Part shown: piece after piece, positions 44,239-53,539 of the stretch | How positions within the stretch are numbered: position 1 is the stretch's first letter | Layout: the number at the start of each line of letters is the position of its first letter | From: Halioglobus japonicus | Lineage (GTDB): Bacteria > Pseudomonadota > Gammaproteobacteria > Pseudomonadales > Halieaceae | Length of the DNA: 64,000 nucleotides | Assembly: GCF_001983995.1 (NCBI RefSeq) | Contig: NZ_CP019450.1 | Coordinates: forward strand, 992,001-1,056,000 | Reading direction: 5' to 3' | Translations under genes and position numbers: made by a program | Notes under the pieces: model-generated | What the model was told of the DNA's origin: nothing | The model's database searches: none | Seen by the model: the letters and a program-made list of their open reading frames with translations, nothing else

Positions 44239-45420
44239 CTAGCGCGTGCGGGGCATCCACAGCCCCGCCATGGCGATAATGTCTCGCTGTACTTCATTGG
44301 TGCCGCCGCCAAAGGTGAGGATGGAGCCCACCCGCCAACGGAATTCGAGTTTGCCTTGCAAAATGGCGCCTGGTGAATGTGCCGCAATGCTCCCTGCGCC
44401 ACCCATGCACTCCAGCAGGAGGCGATAGAGTTCCACAAAGAACTCACTGCCATAGACCTTGGCCGTGGACGCCTTGGCCATATCGAGCGGGCCCTGGTCC
44501 ATCATCCATGCTTGGTTCCAGCACATGATTTTTAGTGCCTCCAGACCGACCTTCACCCGGGCGAGATTATGCTGCACCCAGGACTGTTCGATCACCTTGC
44601 CGCCGCTGGGCGCCTTGGTTTCTGCGGCCCATTCTGCAACGCTCTCATAGAGTGAGTGAACCTGACCGTGCGTGAACAACGACAGGCGCTCGACGTTGAG
44701 CTGGCTGGTGATCAGTTTCCAGCCGCCATTGATCTCTCCCACGCGGTATTTGTCGGATATGCGCACGTCCTCGTAGTAAGTGGCATTTGTACGCGCGCCG
44801 AGGGTCCGAACCGGGGTGCAGGAGTATCCGGGGGTGTCGGTAGGCACCAGGAACATTGTCAGGCCCTTGTGCTTCTTGTCCGGGTCCGGGTCGGTGCGGG
44901 CTGCAAGCCACACGTAGTCCGCGTAGTTGGCCAGGCTGGTCCACATTTTCTGGCCGTTGATTACCCAGTCATCGCCATCGCGTTCCGCTTTGGTGCGCAG
45001 GCTGGCGAGATCGGTACCGGCGTTTGGCTCTGAGTAGCCGATGGCAATAGTCACTTCGCCGCGCTTTACACCGCCAACGACTTCTTCCCGAACCTCGTCG
45101 TTAGCGTTCTTCGCAAGGACTGGGGCGACAGCCTCGGTGGTGAGAAAGGGGTAGGCGAAACCCGAGCGAATCACTTCGTCGGTGAATATGTACTGTTCGA
45201 TGTGAGACAGCTCTTTGCCGCCCAGATCCTTGGGCCATGACAGTCCGATCCAGCCATCAGCCCCCATACGCGCGTATTGTTTGCGAAATTCCGGTCCGCC
45301 GCCTTCCTTGAGATCGTCGTCTTTCATTTCTTCGAGAAGCTCTGGCGTCATGACAGTTTTCATGTACTCGCGAACTTCCGTTTGCAGTGCCTTCTGCGCT
45401 GCGGTGAGTTCAATATTCAT
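44239..45420 (-). CDS. acyl-CoA dehydrogenase (FadE29-like partner)
   Basis: 393-aa FAD dehydrogenase. FAD/substrate motif IGYSEPNAGTDLASLRTKAE (about 128-147), WVINGQKMWTSLANYADYVW, ERLSLFTHGQVHSLYE and the C-terminal TFGGGTNEVQRDIIAMAGLWMPR. The frame is open to 45501, but ATG 45420 after GGGGAGA is the natural start. The close pairing with the dehydrogenase gene 10 nt downstream suggests a heteromeric enzyme. An LLM-class oxidoreductase gene lies 22 nt upstream on the same strand. Confidence 0.87.
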   Translation of the reverse strand: MNIELTAAQKALQTEVREYMKTVMTPELLEEMKDDDLKEGGGPEFRKQYARMGADGWIGLSWPKDLGGKELSHIEQYIFTDEVIRSGFAYPFLTTEAVAPVLAKNANDEVREEVVGGVKRGEVTIAIGYSEPNAGTDLASLRTKAERDGDDWVINGQKMWTSLANYADYVWLAARTDPDPDKKHKGLTMFLVPTDTPGYSCTPVRTLGARTNATYYEDVRISDKYRVGEINGGWKLITSQLNVERLSLFTHGQVHSLYESVAEWAAETKAPSGGKVIEQSWVQHNLARVKVGLEALKIMCWNQAWMMDQGPLDMAKASTAKVYGSEFFVELYRLLLECMGGAGSIAAHSPGAILQGKLEFRWRVGSILTFGGGTNEVQRDIIAMAGLWMPRTR

Positions 45421-45442
45421 TGGTTCTCCCCAACCATTGGGT

Positions 45443-46459
45443 TCAGTTTTCCGTGTTGCGTATGGCAGTGAGTAACTGGCGCTGCGTTTCAGCATCCCCA
45501 CTTTCGAAGGTGCATTGCCAGTTGTCGATCAATGTGCCGAAGCGGCTCTTGAATGCCGTTGGCATTTGCGCCAGGTCCTCACAGACCAGAGCAAAATTGT
45601 CCAGAATGTCGCCGTCGATCAGGTTGCCAAGTTCGTCCCAGCGGCCCTGGCGCGTCAGGGCGTTAGCCTCTGTCTGGAGATCGCCCCAGCCGTGCAGTTC
45701 CAGCACCGGACGATAGGCGGGTGTTGAAGCATAGAAGCCGAGCTGGGCCTTCACTGCCTGCAAATTCTGTTTGAACGAGGCCTCGTCAGTGCCGCAGACC
45801 ACCATGGCCGGGCAGTTGATCTCAAAGTCGCTGCGCTCGCGGCCAGACGTTTCCAGGCCGCGCTCGACGGCAGGCAGGGTGACCTCGCGTAGGTATTTTG
45901 GGGTGGTGAAGCCGTGGGCGATCATGCCGTCGGCTACCCCCGCGGCAGTCTCTGTCATCAGCGGACCCACTGCAGCCACATTGACCCGCGGCGCCTCGCA
46001 GCCGTTATTGGGTGGCGTGAACATGGGTGTCATCAGGGTGTGGTTGTAGAACTCGCCCTCGAAGGCGAGCTTCTCGCCGGTCTGCCAGCTGTGCCAGATG
46101 GCCTTCATAGCCCGCACGAATTCACCCATGCGCGCAGCCGGGCGCGACCACGGCATACTGAAGCGGCGGGTGATGTGCGGCTTGATCTGCGAGCCGAGTC
46201 CCACACTGACGCGACCACCGGAAAACTGGTTAATGTCCCAGACCTGCTGCGCAACGGTCATGGGGTTACGGGCAAAGGCAACTGCGATAGAGGTCGTCAG
46301 GCGGATGGCCTGGCTGTGCTCAGCTGCCATCAGTAATGGCAGGAATGGGTCGTTGTTGATTTCGGCAGTGAACAGCGCGTCGTAACCACGGTTTTCCAGT
46401 TCCGCAGCGGCAAGAGGGGCCATGGCCAGGTCAGATCCCAGCATGCCGGACACTTTCAC
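45443..46459 (-). CDS. LLM-class (F420-type, TIGR03617-like) oxidoreductase
   Basis: 338-aa luciferase-like TIM-barrel oxidoreductase: ELENRGYDALFTAEINNDPFLPLLMAAEHSQ, TTSIAVAFARNPMTVAQQVW, FSGGRVSVGLGSQIKPHITRRF and a C-terminal region typical of the putative F420-dependent group TIGR03617. That group is defined from actinobacteria; whether this organism makes F420 cannot be seen here, and FMN is possible. It is probably the first gene of the operon with the two dehydrogenases. The substrate is likely an acyl-CoA or an isoprenoid/steroid derivative, by association only. Confidence 0.83.
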   Translation of the reverse strand: MKVSGMLGSDLAMAPLAAAELENRGYDALFTAEINNDPFLPLLMAAEHSQAIRLTTSIAVAFARNPMTVAQQVWDINQFSGGRVSVGLGSQIKPHITRRFSMPWSRPAARMGEFVRAMKAIWHSWQTGEKLAFEGEFYNHTLMTPMFTPPNNGCEAPRVNVAAVGPLMTETAAGVADGMIAHGFTTPKYLREVTLPAVERGLETSGRERSDFEINCPAMVVCGTDEASFKQNLQAVKAQLGFYASTPAYRPVLELHGWGDLQTEANALTRQGRWDELGNLIDGDILDNFALVCEDLAQMPTAFKSRFGTLIDNWQCTFESGDAETQRQLLTAIRNTEN

Positions 46460-46471
46460 GACAGCTTGTCC

Positions 46472-47353
46472 TTAAATGTGCGCCAGTAGTCTCGCTACCA
46501 TGTCCTCGGCCTGTCCGGCGTAGGCGCCGCCAAACAGGTTGTAGTGATTGAGCACGTGGTAAAGGTTGTATAAGACTTTACGCGTGCTGTAACCCGGATC
46601 AATGTCCCAGGTATCGCGGTAGGACTGGTAAAAGCGATCATCAAAGCCGCCAAACAGCTCGGTCATGGCGAGATCTGCTTCCCGGTCACCGTAATAGACA
46701 GCAGGGTCAAATAGGACGGGTCGTCCCGATTGATCGGCGGCGGCGTTGCCTCCCCAGAGATCACCGTGCAGTAGCGATGGCACCGGGTTATAGCTGCCGA
46801 AGAAGACCGATAATACCTCCATCAGGCGCTGGCCGTTGTCGTAGAGTCGAGCCGGGGCACCGTTTTCCTGGGCGAGCCGCAATTGGTAGTGGAGGCGCTG
46901 CTCGCGGTAGAACTCGATCCAGCTATCGGTTTGCATATTCAGTTGTGGAGTGGCTCCAATGGTGTTGTCTCGGCTCCAGCCGAAGAAGGTGGCAGAACAG
47001 CGATGCATGGCCGCAAGTTGCCGGCCCAAGGCAGCGCTGGACTGTGGTGAGATTGGCCCGAGTTCTATGTACTCCATGGCCAGCCACGCGCGTTTGCCGT
47101 CGACCCCGGTGGCGACAGGGCGGGGTGCCCGGATGGTGCCGCTATCCGACAATGCTGCCAGCCCGGCTGCCTCAGCCTCAAACATGGGTAGCCTGTCGCG
47201 CTGGTTAAACTTCACAAAGTAGCGGGCCCCGTCACCTTCAAGACACGCCGCCTCGTTGATACAGCCGCCCCCCACAGCCCGGCTGTGTCTGGTGACAAAT
47301 GGCGGCCCTGTGGCCGCCGAAATCGCTGCCGAAATCCCTTCCCAGTCGCGCAA
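46472..47353 (-). CDS. fructosamine kinase family protein
   Basis: 293-aa kinase of the fructosamine-3-kinase/aminoglycoside-phosphotransferase fold. ATP-site lysine in YFVKFNQRDRLPMFEAEAAG, hinge MEYIELG, catalytic loop LLHGDLWGGNAAADQSGRP and metal-binding FDPAVYYGDREADLAMTELFGGF. Family members repair glycated proteins by phosphorylating sugar-lysine adducts; bacterial homologues often act on ribulosamines. Probable TTG start at 47353 after a purine-rich stretch. It lies 12 nt upstream of the LLM oxidoreductase gene and may be co-transcribed with it by chance of position. Confidence 0.9.
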   Translation of the reverse strand: MRDWEGISAAISAATGPPFVTRHSRAVGGGCINEAACLEGDGARYFVKFNQRDRLPMFEAEAAGLAALSDSGTIRAPRPVATGVDGKRAWLAMEYIELGPISPQSSAALGRQLAAMHRCSATFFGWSRDNTIGATPQLNMQTDSWIEFYREQRLHYQLRLAQENGAPARLYDNGQRLMEVLSVFFGSYNPVPSLLHGDLWGGNAAADQSGRPVLFDPAVYYGDREADLAMTELFGGFDDRFYQSYRDTWDIDPGYSTRKVLYNLYHVLNHYNLFGGAYAGQAEDMVARLLAHI

Positions 47354-47385
47354 TTTTCCCCCGCTTTGCCGCCTGATATTGGGTG

Positions 47386-47414
47386 TTGAGCTCTGCGGGC
47401 GAGATGCTTATAAT
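47386..47414 (+). promoter_or_regulatory. tRNA-Val promoter
   Basis: TTGAGC (47386-47391), 17-bp spacer, exact TATAAT (47409-47414), then a GC-rich discriminator (GCCCGCC) just before the tRNA, as in stringently controlled stable-RNA promoters. Confidence 0.8.
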
Positions 47415-47427
47415 GCCCGCCCTCTTC

Positions 47428-47504
<77 letters not shown>

Positions 47505-47510
47505 ATACCA

Positions 47511-47540
47511 AAAGCCCCGGCATTCGCCGGGGCTTTTTTT
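47511..47540 (+). terminator. rho-independent terminator of tRNA-Val
   Basis: AAAGCCCCGGC, loop ATTC, GCCGGGGCTTT, then a run of T; a near-perfect intrinsic terminator starting 7 nt after the tRNA 3' end. Confidence 0.93.
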
Positions 47541-47662
47541 GCCTTGAATGTCATGCCATCAGCGCATCGGCTCGTATCTATAACCGCCTCTTTATCCGCG
47601 CAATTTCATGAACTTTAGCTATCTTTTGAGTACCACCCGTCCTCTGGTTCAATCAAGAGGCA

Positions 47663-48074
47663 GTGATTGTGCGCACCCAAAGCATTCGCAAGCGCATTCT
47701 GGCTACCGCCGTGGCCGCCTCTGCCCTGGCCGACGACAAAGTCCTGCTGTGGGGCGACACCCACCTGCATACCAATCTCTCCCCCCGGCGCCTATATGAA
47801 CAAGAACACCACATTCACGCCGGATACTGCCTATCGTTTTGCCGGGGGCATGGCGGTGATCGCCGACGATACGCGTGCCAAGGTGAAGCTGGAGACGCCG
47901 CTAGATTTCCTAGCCGTGACTGACCACGCTGAGTGCGCCGGCGTCCCCAAACTATTGTGGGGCGGTGACGATAACTTCGTCCAACATGAGTTGCTAGACA
48001 GATACCAGCGTGTCCTAAGAGAGAGAGTCGAAACCCAAGGTGGCGGCGAGCGCAGAGGCGAGGCTCGTTCGTGA
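47663..48074 (+). pseudogene. DUF3604 protein, 5' fragment with a frameshift
   Basis: Remnant of a DUF3604 (PHP-like metal-dependent) exported protein. First frame: signal-like RKRILATAVAASALA and LLWGDTHLHTNLSP. The frame then breaks in the C run at 47781-47786 (one C too many) and continues as GAYMNKNTTFTPDTAYRFAG and LETPLDFLAVTDHAECAGVP. Similarity fades after about 48000 and the frame ends at 48074, giving about 130 residues of a family that is usually about 600-700 aa. It sits just downstream of a tRNA gene. A true truncation plus a possible sequencing insertion is likely. Confidence 0.75.
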
Positions 48075-48126
48075 CATAGTTCAGGGCATGACGCTCATTG
48101 TTATTTCCTTGCGTTGCGAATCTGTT

Positions 48127-49803
48127 TTAGTGGTCGGCGAAAATCACGCGTTGTGGCTGTGATTGCCAATAGGGCACCCGGGGCATGTAGGCCTTGTCTA
48201 CCTCGGGGCGCTTGATCTTCAAGGTCGGTGTCACGATGTTGCTCTCCACCGTCCAGGGCGTTGGAAACACGATGATTTGTGACAGGTTTTCGTGTTTGTC
48301 CAAAGAGGCGTTGGTTTCTGCCAGTAGCGATTCCAGCTCACGTTGCAGCGTCGCATGATCATGGCTGGCATCCTCGGCCAAAGTTACCAGCGCAATGGGC
48401 TGTGGCAGGTTGGCGCCCGTGACACACACAAGCTCCAGGGCGGTGTGCCGCTGCAACTTGTCTTCTATTGGCGCAGGGGCGACGTACTTGCCCTTGCTGG
48501 TTTTGAAAATATCCTTGATACGACCGGTGATTTTCAGGTGTCCGTCGGCACTGATTTCGCCCTTGTCGCCAGTGTGAAGGTAGCCTTCGCTGTCGATGGT
48601 TTGAGCGCTGAGCTCGGGTTCTTTGTAATAGCCGAGCATATTGGTCGGCGACTTCACCAGAATTTCGCCCTCGGCAGAGAGTTTGCAAATCACATGGGGG
48701 TTGGCATTGCCCACATAGCCGATACGGGCCTGGCCCGACTGGGTGGAGTGCGAGTAAGCGAAGTTCTCGCTCATCGCGTAGCCCTCGAGAATGTCGATGC
48801 CGAGATTGCTGTACCAGCGCATCAGCGATGTCGACAGAGGAGCAGCGCCGCTGATGGCGATGCGTAGCTTGTCCATGCCCAGTGCACCGGTAAGTTTGCG
48901 GCGAACAATGCCGGCGACAATCGGTAACCGCAGAAGCCGCTCAAGTTTTTTCTCCGGGACCTGTTCCAGCACCCGCTGCTGCAGCTTGCTCCAGATTCTC
49001 GGTACGGCGAAAAATAGGGTGGGTCGAGCCCGGCGCAGGTCGTCGGCAAACGTGTCCAGTGAATGGGTGAAGTAAACCCGGAAACCGTTGTATAACTGAT
49101 TGATTTCTACTGCGGCGCGCTCGGCCACGTGGGCCAGGGGCAGATAGGAAAGCATGCGGTCTTGTTCGCGGGTGTCGTACAGATCTCCGGTCAGTTGGCC
49201 CACTGTCGCCAGGTTTGCGAATGAGTGCATCACGCCTTTGGGCATGCCTGTGGTGCCGGAGGTGTAAATAATCGTTGCGAGTGCTTCCAGTGGTTGAGCC
49301 GGTTCGCCGGGCATTGGTAACTGTTCGCGCAGGATGTCGCCCCAGCGAGTCGTCCCTTCTGCAATCTCAGTCGAAGCCAGTGGCAGGCTGATCAGAGACA
49401 CCTGTTCCGGGATGCCGGCGCGAATGGTCTCCCAGTCCTGCAGTTTGCCCACGAACATGATCTCAGCTTCGCTGTGTTCAAGCACCTTGCGAACCGTATC
49501 TGCGGCGAGAATCGGGTAGAGCGGTACAGAGATGTGGCCCGCCATCCAGATCGCCAGGTCGGCAATAATCCAATGGCAGCAGTTGCTGGACATGAGTGCC
49601 ACGCGGCTGCCCGGGGCAAGCTCTTGAGCCTGCAGGTAGCTGGCAATCCGCCTGGCCTGCTGGCCCACGTCACGCCAGGTCAGCGACTCGACCTCATCCT
49701 CGGGGCCGGGTTGCACGAAGCCGATGTCGTCGGCGTTCTCCCGCTCGCGAGCGTAAAAGGCTTGTAGTGGTCCCCGCTGGATCTCTGGCAAAACGCTGGT
49801 CAT
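48127..49803 (-). CDS. long-chain-fatty-acid-CoA ligase (FAA1-type AMP-binding protein)
   Basis: 558-aa ANL-superfamily ligase. P-loop IIYTSGTTGMPKGVMHSFANL, A4/A5 region AISGAAPLSTSLMRWYSNLGI and LEGYAMSE, adenine/ribose motif GYLHTGDKGEISADGHLKITGR and IKDIFKTSKGKYVAPAP, the hinge and catalytic-lysine region. It activates a fatty or related acid with ATP to acyl-CoA at the membrane. The start has GGGGAAG about 10 nt upstream. It begins about 90 nt after the neighbouring thiolase-like gene on the same strand. Confidence 0.92.
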   Translation of the reverse strand: MTSVLPEIQRGPLQAFYARERENADDIGFVQPGPEDEVESLTWRDVGQQARRIASYLQAQELAPGSRVALMSSNCCHWIIADLAIWMAGHISVPLYPILAADTVRKVLEHSEAEIMFVGKLQDWETIRAGIPEQVSLISLPLASTEIAEGTTRWGDILREQLPMPGEPAQPLEALATIIYTSGTTGMPKGVMHSFANLATVGQLTGDLYDTREQDRMLSYLPLAHVAERAAVEINQLYNGFRVYFTHSLDTFADDLRRARPTLFFAVPRIWSKLQQRVLEQVPEKKLERLLRLPIVAGIVRRKLTGALGMDKLRIAISGAAPLSTSLMRWYSNLGIDILEGYAMSENFAYSHSTQSGQARIGYVGNANPHVICKLSAEGEILVKSPTNMLGYYKEPELSAQTIDSEGYLHTGDKGEISADGHLKITGRIKDIFKTSKGKYVAPAPIEDKLQRHTALELVCVTGANLPQPIALVTLAEDASHDHATLQRELESLLAETNASLDKHENLSQIIVFPTPWTVESNIVTPTLKIKRPEVDKAYMPRVPYWQSQPQRVIFADH

Positions 49804-49896
49804 GGCTGTAGCTTCCCCGGATTGTGATTAGGGTGTTCATATTAGGCATGGCCTGCAGCGCGGGGAGTGGCCCGGGCGATCAAATAAACTGGCTCC

Positions 49897-51402
49897 TCAG
49901 AGCGCGAACTCGTTACCGGCCTCCGTCGCGGTGACTTGTCCGGCTTTGCCGATAATGTCACCCTCCAGCATCCGGGCCAGGGTGCTGCTATTCGCTTCGA
50001 CATTCGCCAGGATTCTTTCGCCGCTAGGGTTGGTAGCAACGATGAACCCGCGTTGGGGGCCTGTTTTGTCGTAAGCGACGGTATAGGCCTCTACGGTAGC
50101 GGTCCCCTCGGGGTTGGCCGCCAGCGAGCAGCGAGGGCTCTCGTCTACCTCAGCCTGCAGGCTTTCCGCATCAATAGGTTGCCAGGGCTGGGTGGGTGGC
50201 TCGCTGGAATAGATGCCCACTGAATGTTTGGTCAGGTACAGGCCATTGGCTGTGACCAGGCCGTTGCCGCCAGTCTTGCCCAATTGATCTGCCATCTGGG
50301 CAATGGCGTGCAGAGAGTAGTTATTGCCCGGTCCGCCGAAGAAAGGTAGCCCGCCGGTCACGGTAACGCCGCGGTTATCCAGAGGATCAAGGCCAATCTC
50401 GTTGCAAGCGATCTCTACGGCGCAGGGAAAACAGCTGTAGAGATCAAAGTGGTCGATGTCTTCAAGCGTCATGTCTGCCGCGGTGAGACTGGCGTTCACC
50501 GCCTTGCCAATGGCCGGGGCGCGTTTCAGGTCCGGTCGCTCACTGACATGCCATACCTCGTTGATATCTGTGCCGCTGCACAGGTAGATGCACTGTGATT
50601 CGGGAATGCCCAGTTCAGTAGCGTGTCCTGCGGTGGTCATGATAATGGCGGCTGCCATGTCTACCGCCAGCAGTGCATTCATAGCTTTGGTATAGGGATA
50701 GCCTATATAGCGGTTGCCCTTGTCGGGCGTGGCAATCGCGTCGGCACTGAGGCATTCCTGACGCCAGGCGTACGGGTTGTCGGCCGCTACAGCGGCCATG
50801 CTCGCGCACAATTCGGCAGATAGTGACTGGCCGTTGTTGCTGTGCCGCAGCGCGGACTCAAACAGCGGGTAGGTGTTAATCGGTTCGTACAGACCGTGAG
50901 CCTGCTCGATGCTGTTCAGTCCATCCTTGTCTTCGGGGCCAACCATCGTCGGCGCCTCGCAGGGCTCACCCATCCAGCTGCTAATGTCTGCGCCGCTGCG
51001 CATGGCACTGAAAAAATTGTGAATAAATTCCGCACCGTTAACCAGGACTGCCTTGAACTGGCCTTGCGCAAGGCGATTAGCAAAGTGGTTGACGAGAAAC
51101 TGGGGTGTGTTGCCACCTATGCCGGTTTGAAAACACTGGGGGTTATCCAGGCCGACGCGTTCGGCGATGATCCGACCCGGGTTGCGGGGAAGTAGTGGCG
51201 CGAGGTTGGGGTCGGTATCCATGATGAAACGCACCGTGGCGATGGCATCCACACTGTCCGCCAGAGCATCGCAGTTGGCATTGGCCAGTACCTGCAGGCT
51301 AATCGATTCCAGGGCGTTCAGGGGGGTGCGCTCGGCATCTGGCTCGCGCCACGTGTGCTGAGCGCAGGCAACAATGACGGGTGCATTCGGATTTGACGGC
51401 AT
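49897..51402 (-). CDS. thiolase-superfamily protein lacking catalytic residues (acetyl-CoA acetyltransferase-like)
   Basis: 501-aa protein annotated by similarity as an acetyl-CoA acetyltransferase of the SCP-x-like class. The usual nucleophile motif (CASG) is replaced by GIGGNTPQF (about 94-102), the HDC/HEA histidine motif by FDLYSCFPCAVEI, and the GGHPxGATG block by GGLPFFGGPGNNYSLH. It may be a thiolase-like structural partner or carry a changed chemistry. The frame is open to 51435, but ATG 51402 begins the family N-terminus (VIVACAQHTWREP). It is divergent from an acyl-CoA dehydrogenase gene. Confidence 0.8.
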   Translation of the reverse strand: MPSNPNAPVIVACAQHTWREPDAERTPLNALESISLQVLANANCDALADSVDAIATVRFIMDTDPNLAPLLPRNPGRIIAERVGLDNPQCFQTGIGGNTPQFLVNHFANRLAQGQFKAVLVNGAEFIHNFFSAMRSGADISSWMGEPCEAPTMVGPEDKDGLNSIEQAHGLYEPINTYPLFESALRHSNNGQSLSAELCASMAAVAADNPYAWRQECLSADAIATPDKGNRYIGYPYTKAMNALLAVDMAAAIIMTTAGHATELGIPESQCIYLCSGTDINEVWHVSERPDLKRAPAIGKAVNASLTAADMTLEDIDHFDLYSCFPCAVEIACNEIGLDPLDNRGVTVTGGLPFFGGPGNNYSLHAIAQMADQLGKTGGNGLVTANGLYLTKHSVGIYSSEPPTQPWQPIDAESLQAEVDESPRCSLAANPEGTATVEAYTVAYDKTGPQRGFIVATNPSGERILANVEANSSTLARMLEGDIIGKAGQVTATEAGNEFAL

Positions 51403-51609
51403 AGCTTGGTTCTCGCATCGAATATTGGCAGGCAACGAATCTGCGTTTGTGTACGCAAACTGTCAAGCTAACGGCGGCGCACGGCGACATTTTGATTGCC
51501 GCGGGCAGGCTTTTTGGTTGCTGCGGATATTGTTCATAGACCGGTGCGGGTTGACCATGAAAGTGTCAGAAAACTTGCGGCGGTCACGCCGCCTTTCATG
51601 GAGAACAAG

Positions 51610-52782
51610 ATGTCGCTGGATTTCGATAGCGCACGCATGCACAACCCGGATCTGAATGAGGAGCACGATGCATGGCGCGAGCAGTTGCGCCGCTTTATTG
51701 ATAAGGAGATTGTGCCCAATGTGGATACCTGGGACGAACAGGGCTTCCTGCCAGCTGAGCTGTGGGGCAAGGCGGCAGCGTTTGGCCTGTTGGGCCTCGG
51801 TTACCCGGCTGAATACGGAGGCACCGAAGAGGGCATCGATCTCTGGCACCGCAATATCGTGAGTGAAGAGTTGTCGCGGACCAGTCTGGGTGGTCTGCCG
51901 AGTACATTGTTGTCCCACGGTATCGGCTTGCCGCCGGTCGTCGCCTTTGGCAGTGAGGCGCTGAAGGCAGAAGTCATTCCGCTGATTCTCGCCGGAGAGA
52001 AGCGCATTGCCCTGGCAATTACTGAGCCCTCGGGAGGCTCGGACGTTGCGAACCTGCAAACCACAGCGCGTCGCGAAGGCGATTACTACATCGTCAATGG
52101 CAGCAAGACCTTTATCTCTGGTGGTATGGGCGCCAACTGGTTCACAACCGGGGTTCGCACCGGTGGAGACGGTATGGGTGGCGTGTCGGTGCTTGTCATC
52201 CCTGCCGATGCCGAGGGCGTGAGCCGCACGCCGCTGGATAAGAAGCAGGGCTGGTGGTGTTCAGACACGGCCACTATTTACTTCGACAATGTCAAAGTTC
52301 CCGCGGTTAATCTGCTGGCAGAAGAAGGGCATGGCTTTCTCGTAATCGCGAATAACTTCAACGGTGAGCGCATGGGTATGTGTGTCATGATGGAGGCGAG
52401 TGCGCGGGTGTGCCTGGAAGAGGCTGTGGCCTGGGCGCAGGAACGCAAAACCTTCGGCAAGCGTCTGGCCGATCACCAGGTCATTCGCCATAAAATCGCT
52501 GAGATGAAACAGCAGATCAACGCTTGTCAGGCCATGATTAATCACTGCACCCGGGAGATTATCGCCGGCCGCGCGGTGTTTGGAGATATTGCCCTGCTCA
52601 AGGTTCAGTGTAGCCAGACCATGGAATTCTGTGCCCGCGAGGCCATGCAGATTCTGGGTGGCATTGGTTACATGCGCGGCAACAGGGTTGAGCGTATTTA
52701 CCGTGAAGTGCGGGTCAATGCCATCGGTGGCGGCTCGGAAGAAATCATGCGCGATCTGGCCGCGCGCCAATACCAACTATAA
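51610..52782 (+). CDS. acyl-CoA dehydrogenase
   Basis: 390-aa FAD enzyme with all family blocks: GLGYPAEYGGTEEG, ALAITEPSGGSDVANLQTTA (about 135-155), NGSKTFISGGMGANWF, QERKTFGKRLADHQVIRHKIAEMK and the C-terminal IGGGSEEIMRDLAARQ. The frame is open back to 51496, but ATG 51610 follows GGAG at 6 nt. It is followed 16 nt later by an enoyl-CoA hydratase gene, so the two perform consecutive beta-oxidation steps on an unknown acyl-CoA. Confidence 0.92.
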   Translation: MSLDFDSARMHNPDLNEEHDAWREQLRRFIDKEIVPNVDTWDEQGFLPAELWGKAAAFGLLGLGYPAEYGGTEEGIDLWHRNIVSEELSRTSLGGLPSTLLSHGIGLPPVVAFGSEALKAEVIPLILAGEKRIALAITEPSGGSDVANLQTTARREGDYYIVNGSKTFISGGMGANWFTTGVRTGGDGMGGVSVLVIPADAEGVSRTPLDKKQGWWCSDTATIYFDNVKVPAVNLLAEEGHGFLVIANNFNGERMGMCVMMEASARVCLEEAVAWAQERKTFGKRLADHQVIRHKIAEMKQQINACQAMINHCTREIIAGRAVFGDIALLKVQCSQTMEFCAREAMQILGGIGYMRGNRVERIYREVRVNAIGGGSEEIMRDLAARQYQL

Positions 52783-52798
52783 AAAACGGTAAAAGATA

Positions 52799-53539
52799 GT
52801 GAGTGAAAATTTGAAGGTAGGGATAGAGAGCTGCATCGCGACATTGACGCTCAATCGTCCGGAGTCCATGAATGCGCTGAACCATGCGTTGTTCATGGAG
52901 CTGGAGACCGCGATTGCCGATCTGGGTAAGCGCGATGATGTGGCCTGTGTCATTCTGTGTGGAGAAGGCAAGGCCTTTTCTTCCGGGCACGATTTGCGCG
53001 ATATCGAAGCGGGGGGAGAGACGGAGCACTCTCAATACGAGGCAACGGTTCTGGAGGCGCTGGCCAGCTTGTCAGTGCCGACCATTGCCCAGGTGCATAA
53101 ATACTGTTTCACGGGCGCTCTCGAGCTTGCGCTGGCCTGCGACCTGATCTTTGTCGATGAGGCAACAGTGCTGGCAGATACCCACAGTCAGTGGGGGCTT
53201 AGCCCGGTATGGGGAATGACGCAGCGCCTGCCGCGCCGTGTTGGCGCCGCCCGTGCCAAAGACATGATGTTCAGTGCTCGACGCGTTGGCGCCGAGGAGG
53301 CGCTGCGGATCGGGTTGGTCGATCGGGTGTTTGCAGCCGGCGAACTAGCCTCGCAAACGCGTGACTATGCGTTGGCTGTGGCGAAGAATTCACGCCATAG
53401 CCATCATGTGTGCAAGAGCATCATTGAAGCGACTGACGGCTTGCGCCTGCATGAAGGTCTGGATTACGAATACACCAACAGCCCCGGCGTCTGTAGCGAT
53501 ATGCAGGCAAGGGTGGCGGCATTCACCAGTAAGTCCTAA
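52799..53539 (+). CDS. enoyl-CoA hydratase/isomerase family protein
   Basis: 246-aa crotonase-fold protein (GTG start). The oxyanion-hole residues fit GKAFSSGHDLRDIE (about 59-72) and KYCFTGALELALACDLIFVD (about 100-119), the helical trimerisation region follows. It would hydrate or isomerise the enoyl-CoA from the upstream dehydrogenase. The second oxyanion stretch (CFTGALELALACDL) is FTGA rather than the common AxGGG, so activity on unusual substrates is possible. Its 3' end overlaps the end of the opposite-strand AraC gene by 4 nt. Confidence 0.88.
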   Translation: MSENLKVGIESCIATLTLNRPESMNALNHALFMELETAIADLGKRDDVACVILCGEGKAFSSGHDLRDIEAGGETEHSQYEATVLEALASLSVPTIAQVHKYCFTGALELALACDLIFVDEATVLADTHSQWGLSPVWGMTQRLPRRVGAARAKDMMFSARRVGAEEALRIGLVDRVFAAGELASQTRDYALAVAKNSRHSHHVCKSIIEATDGLRLHEGLDYEYTNSPGVCSDMQARVAAFTSKS

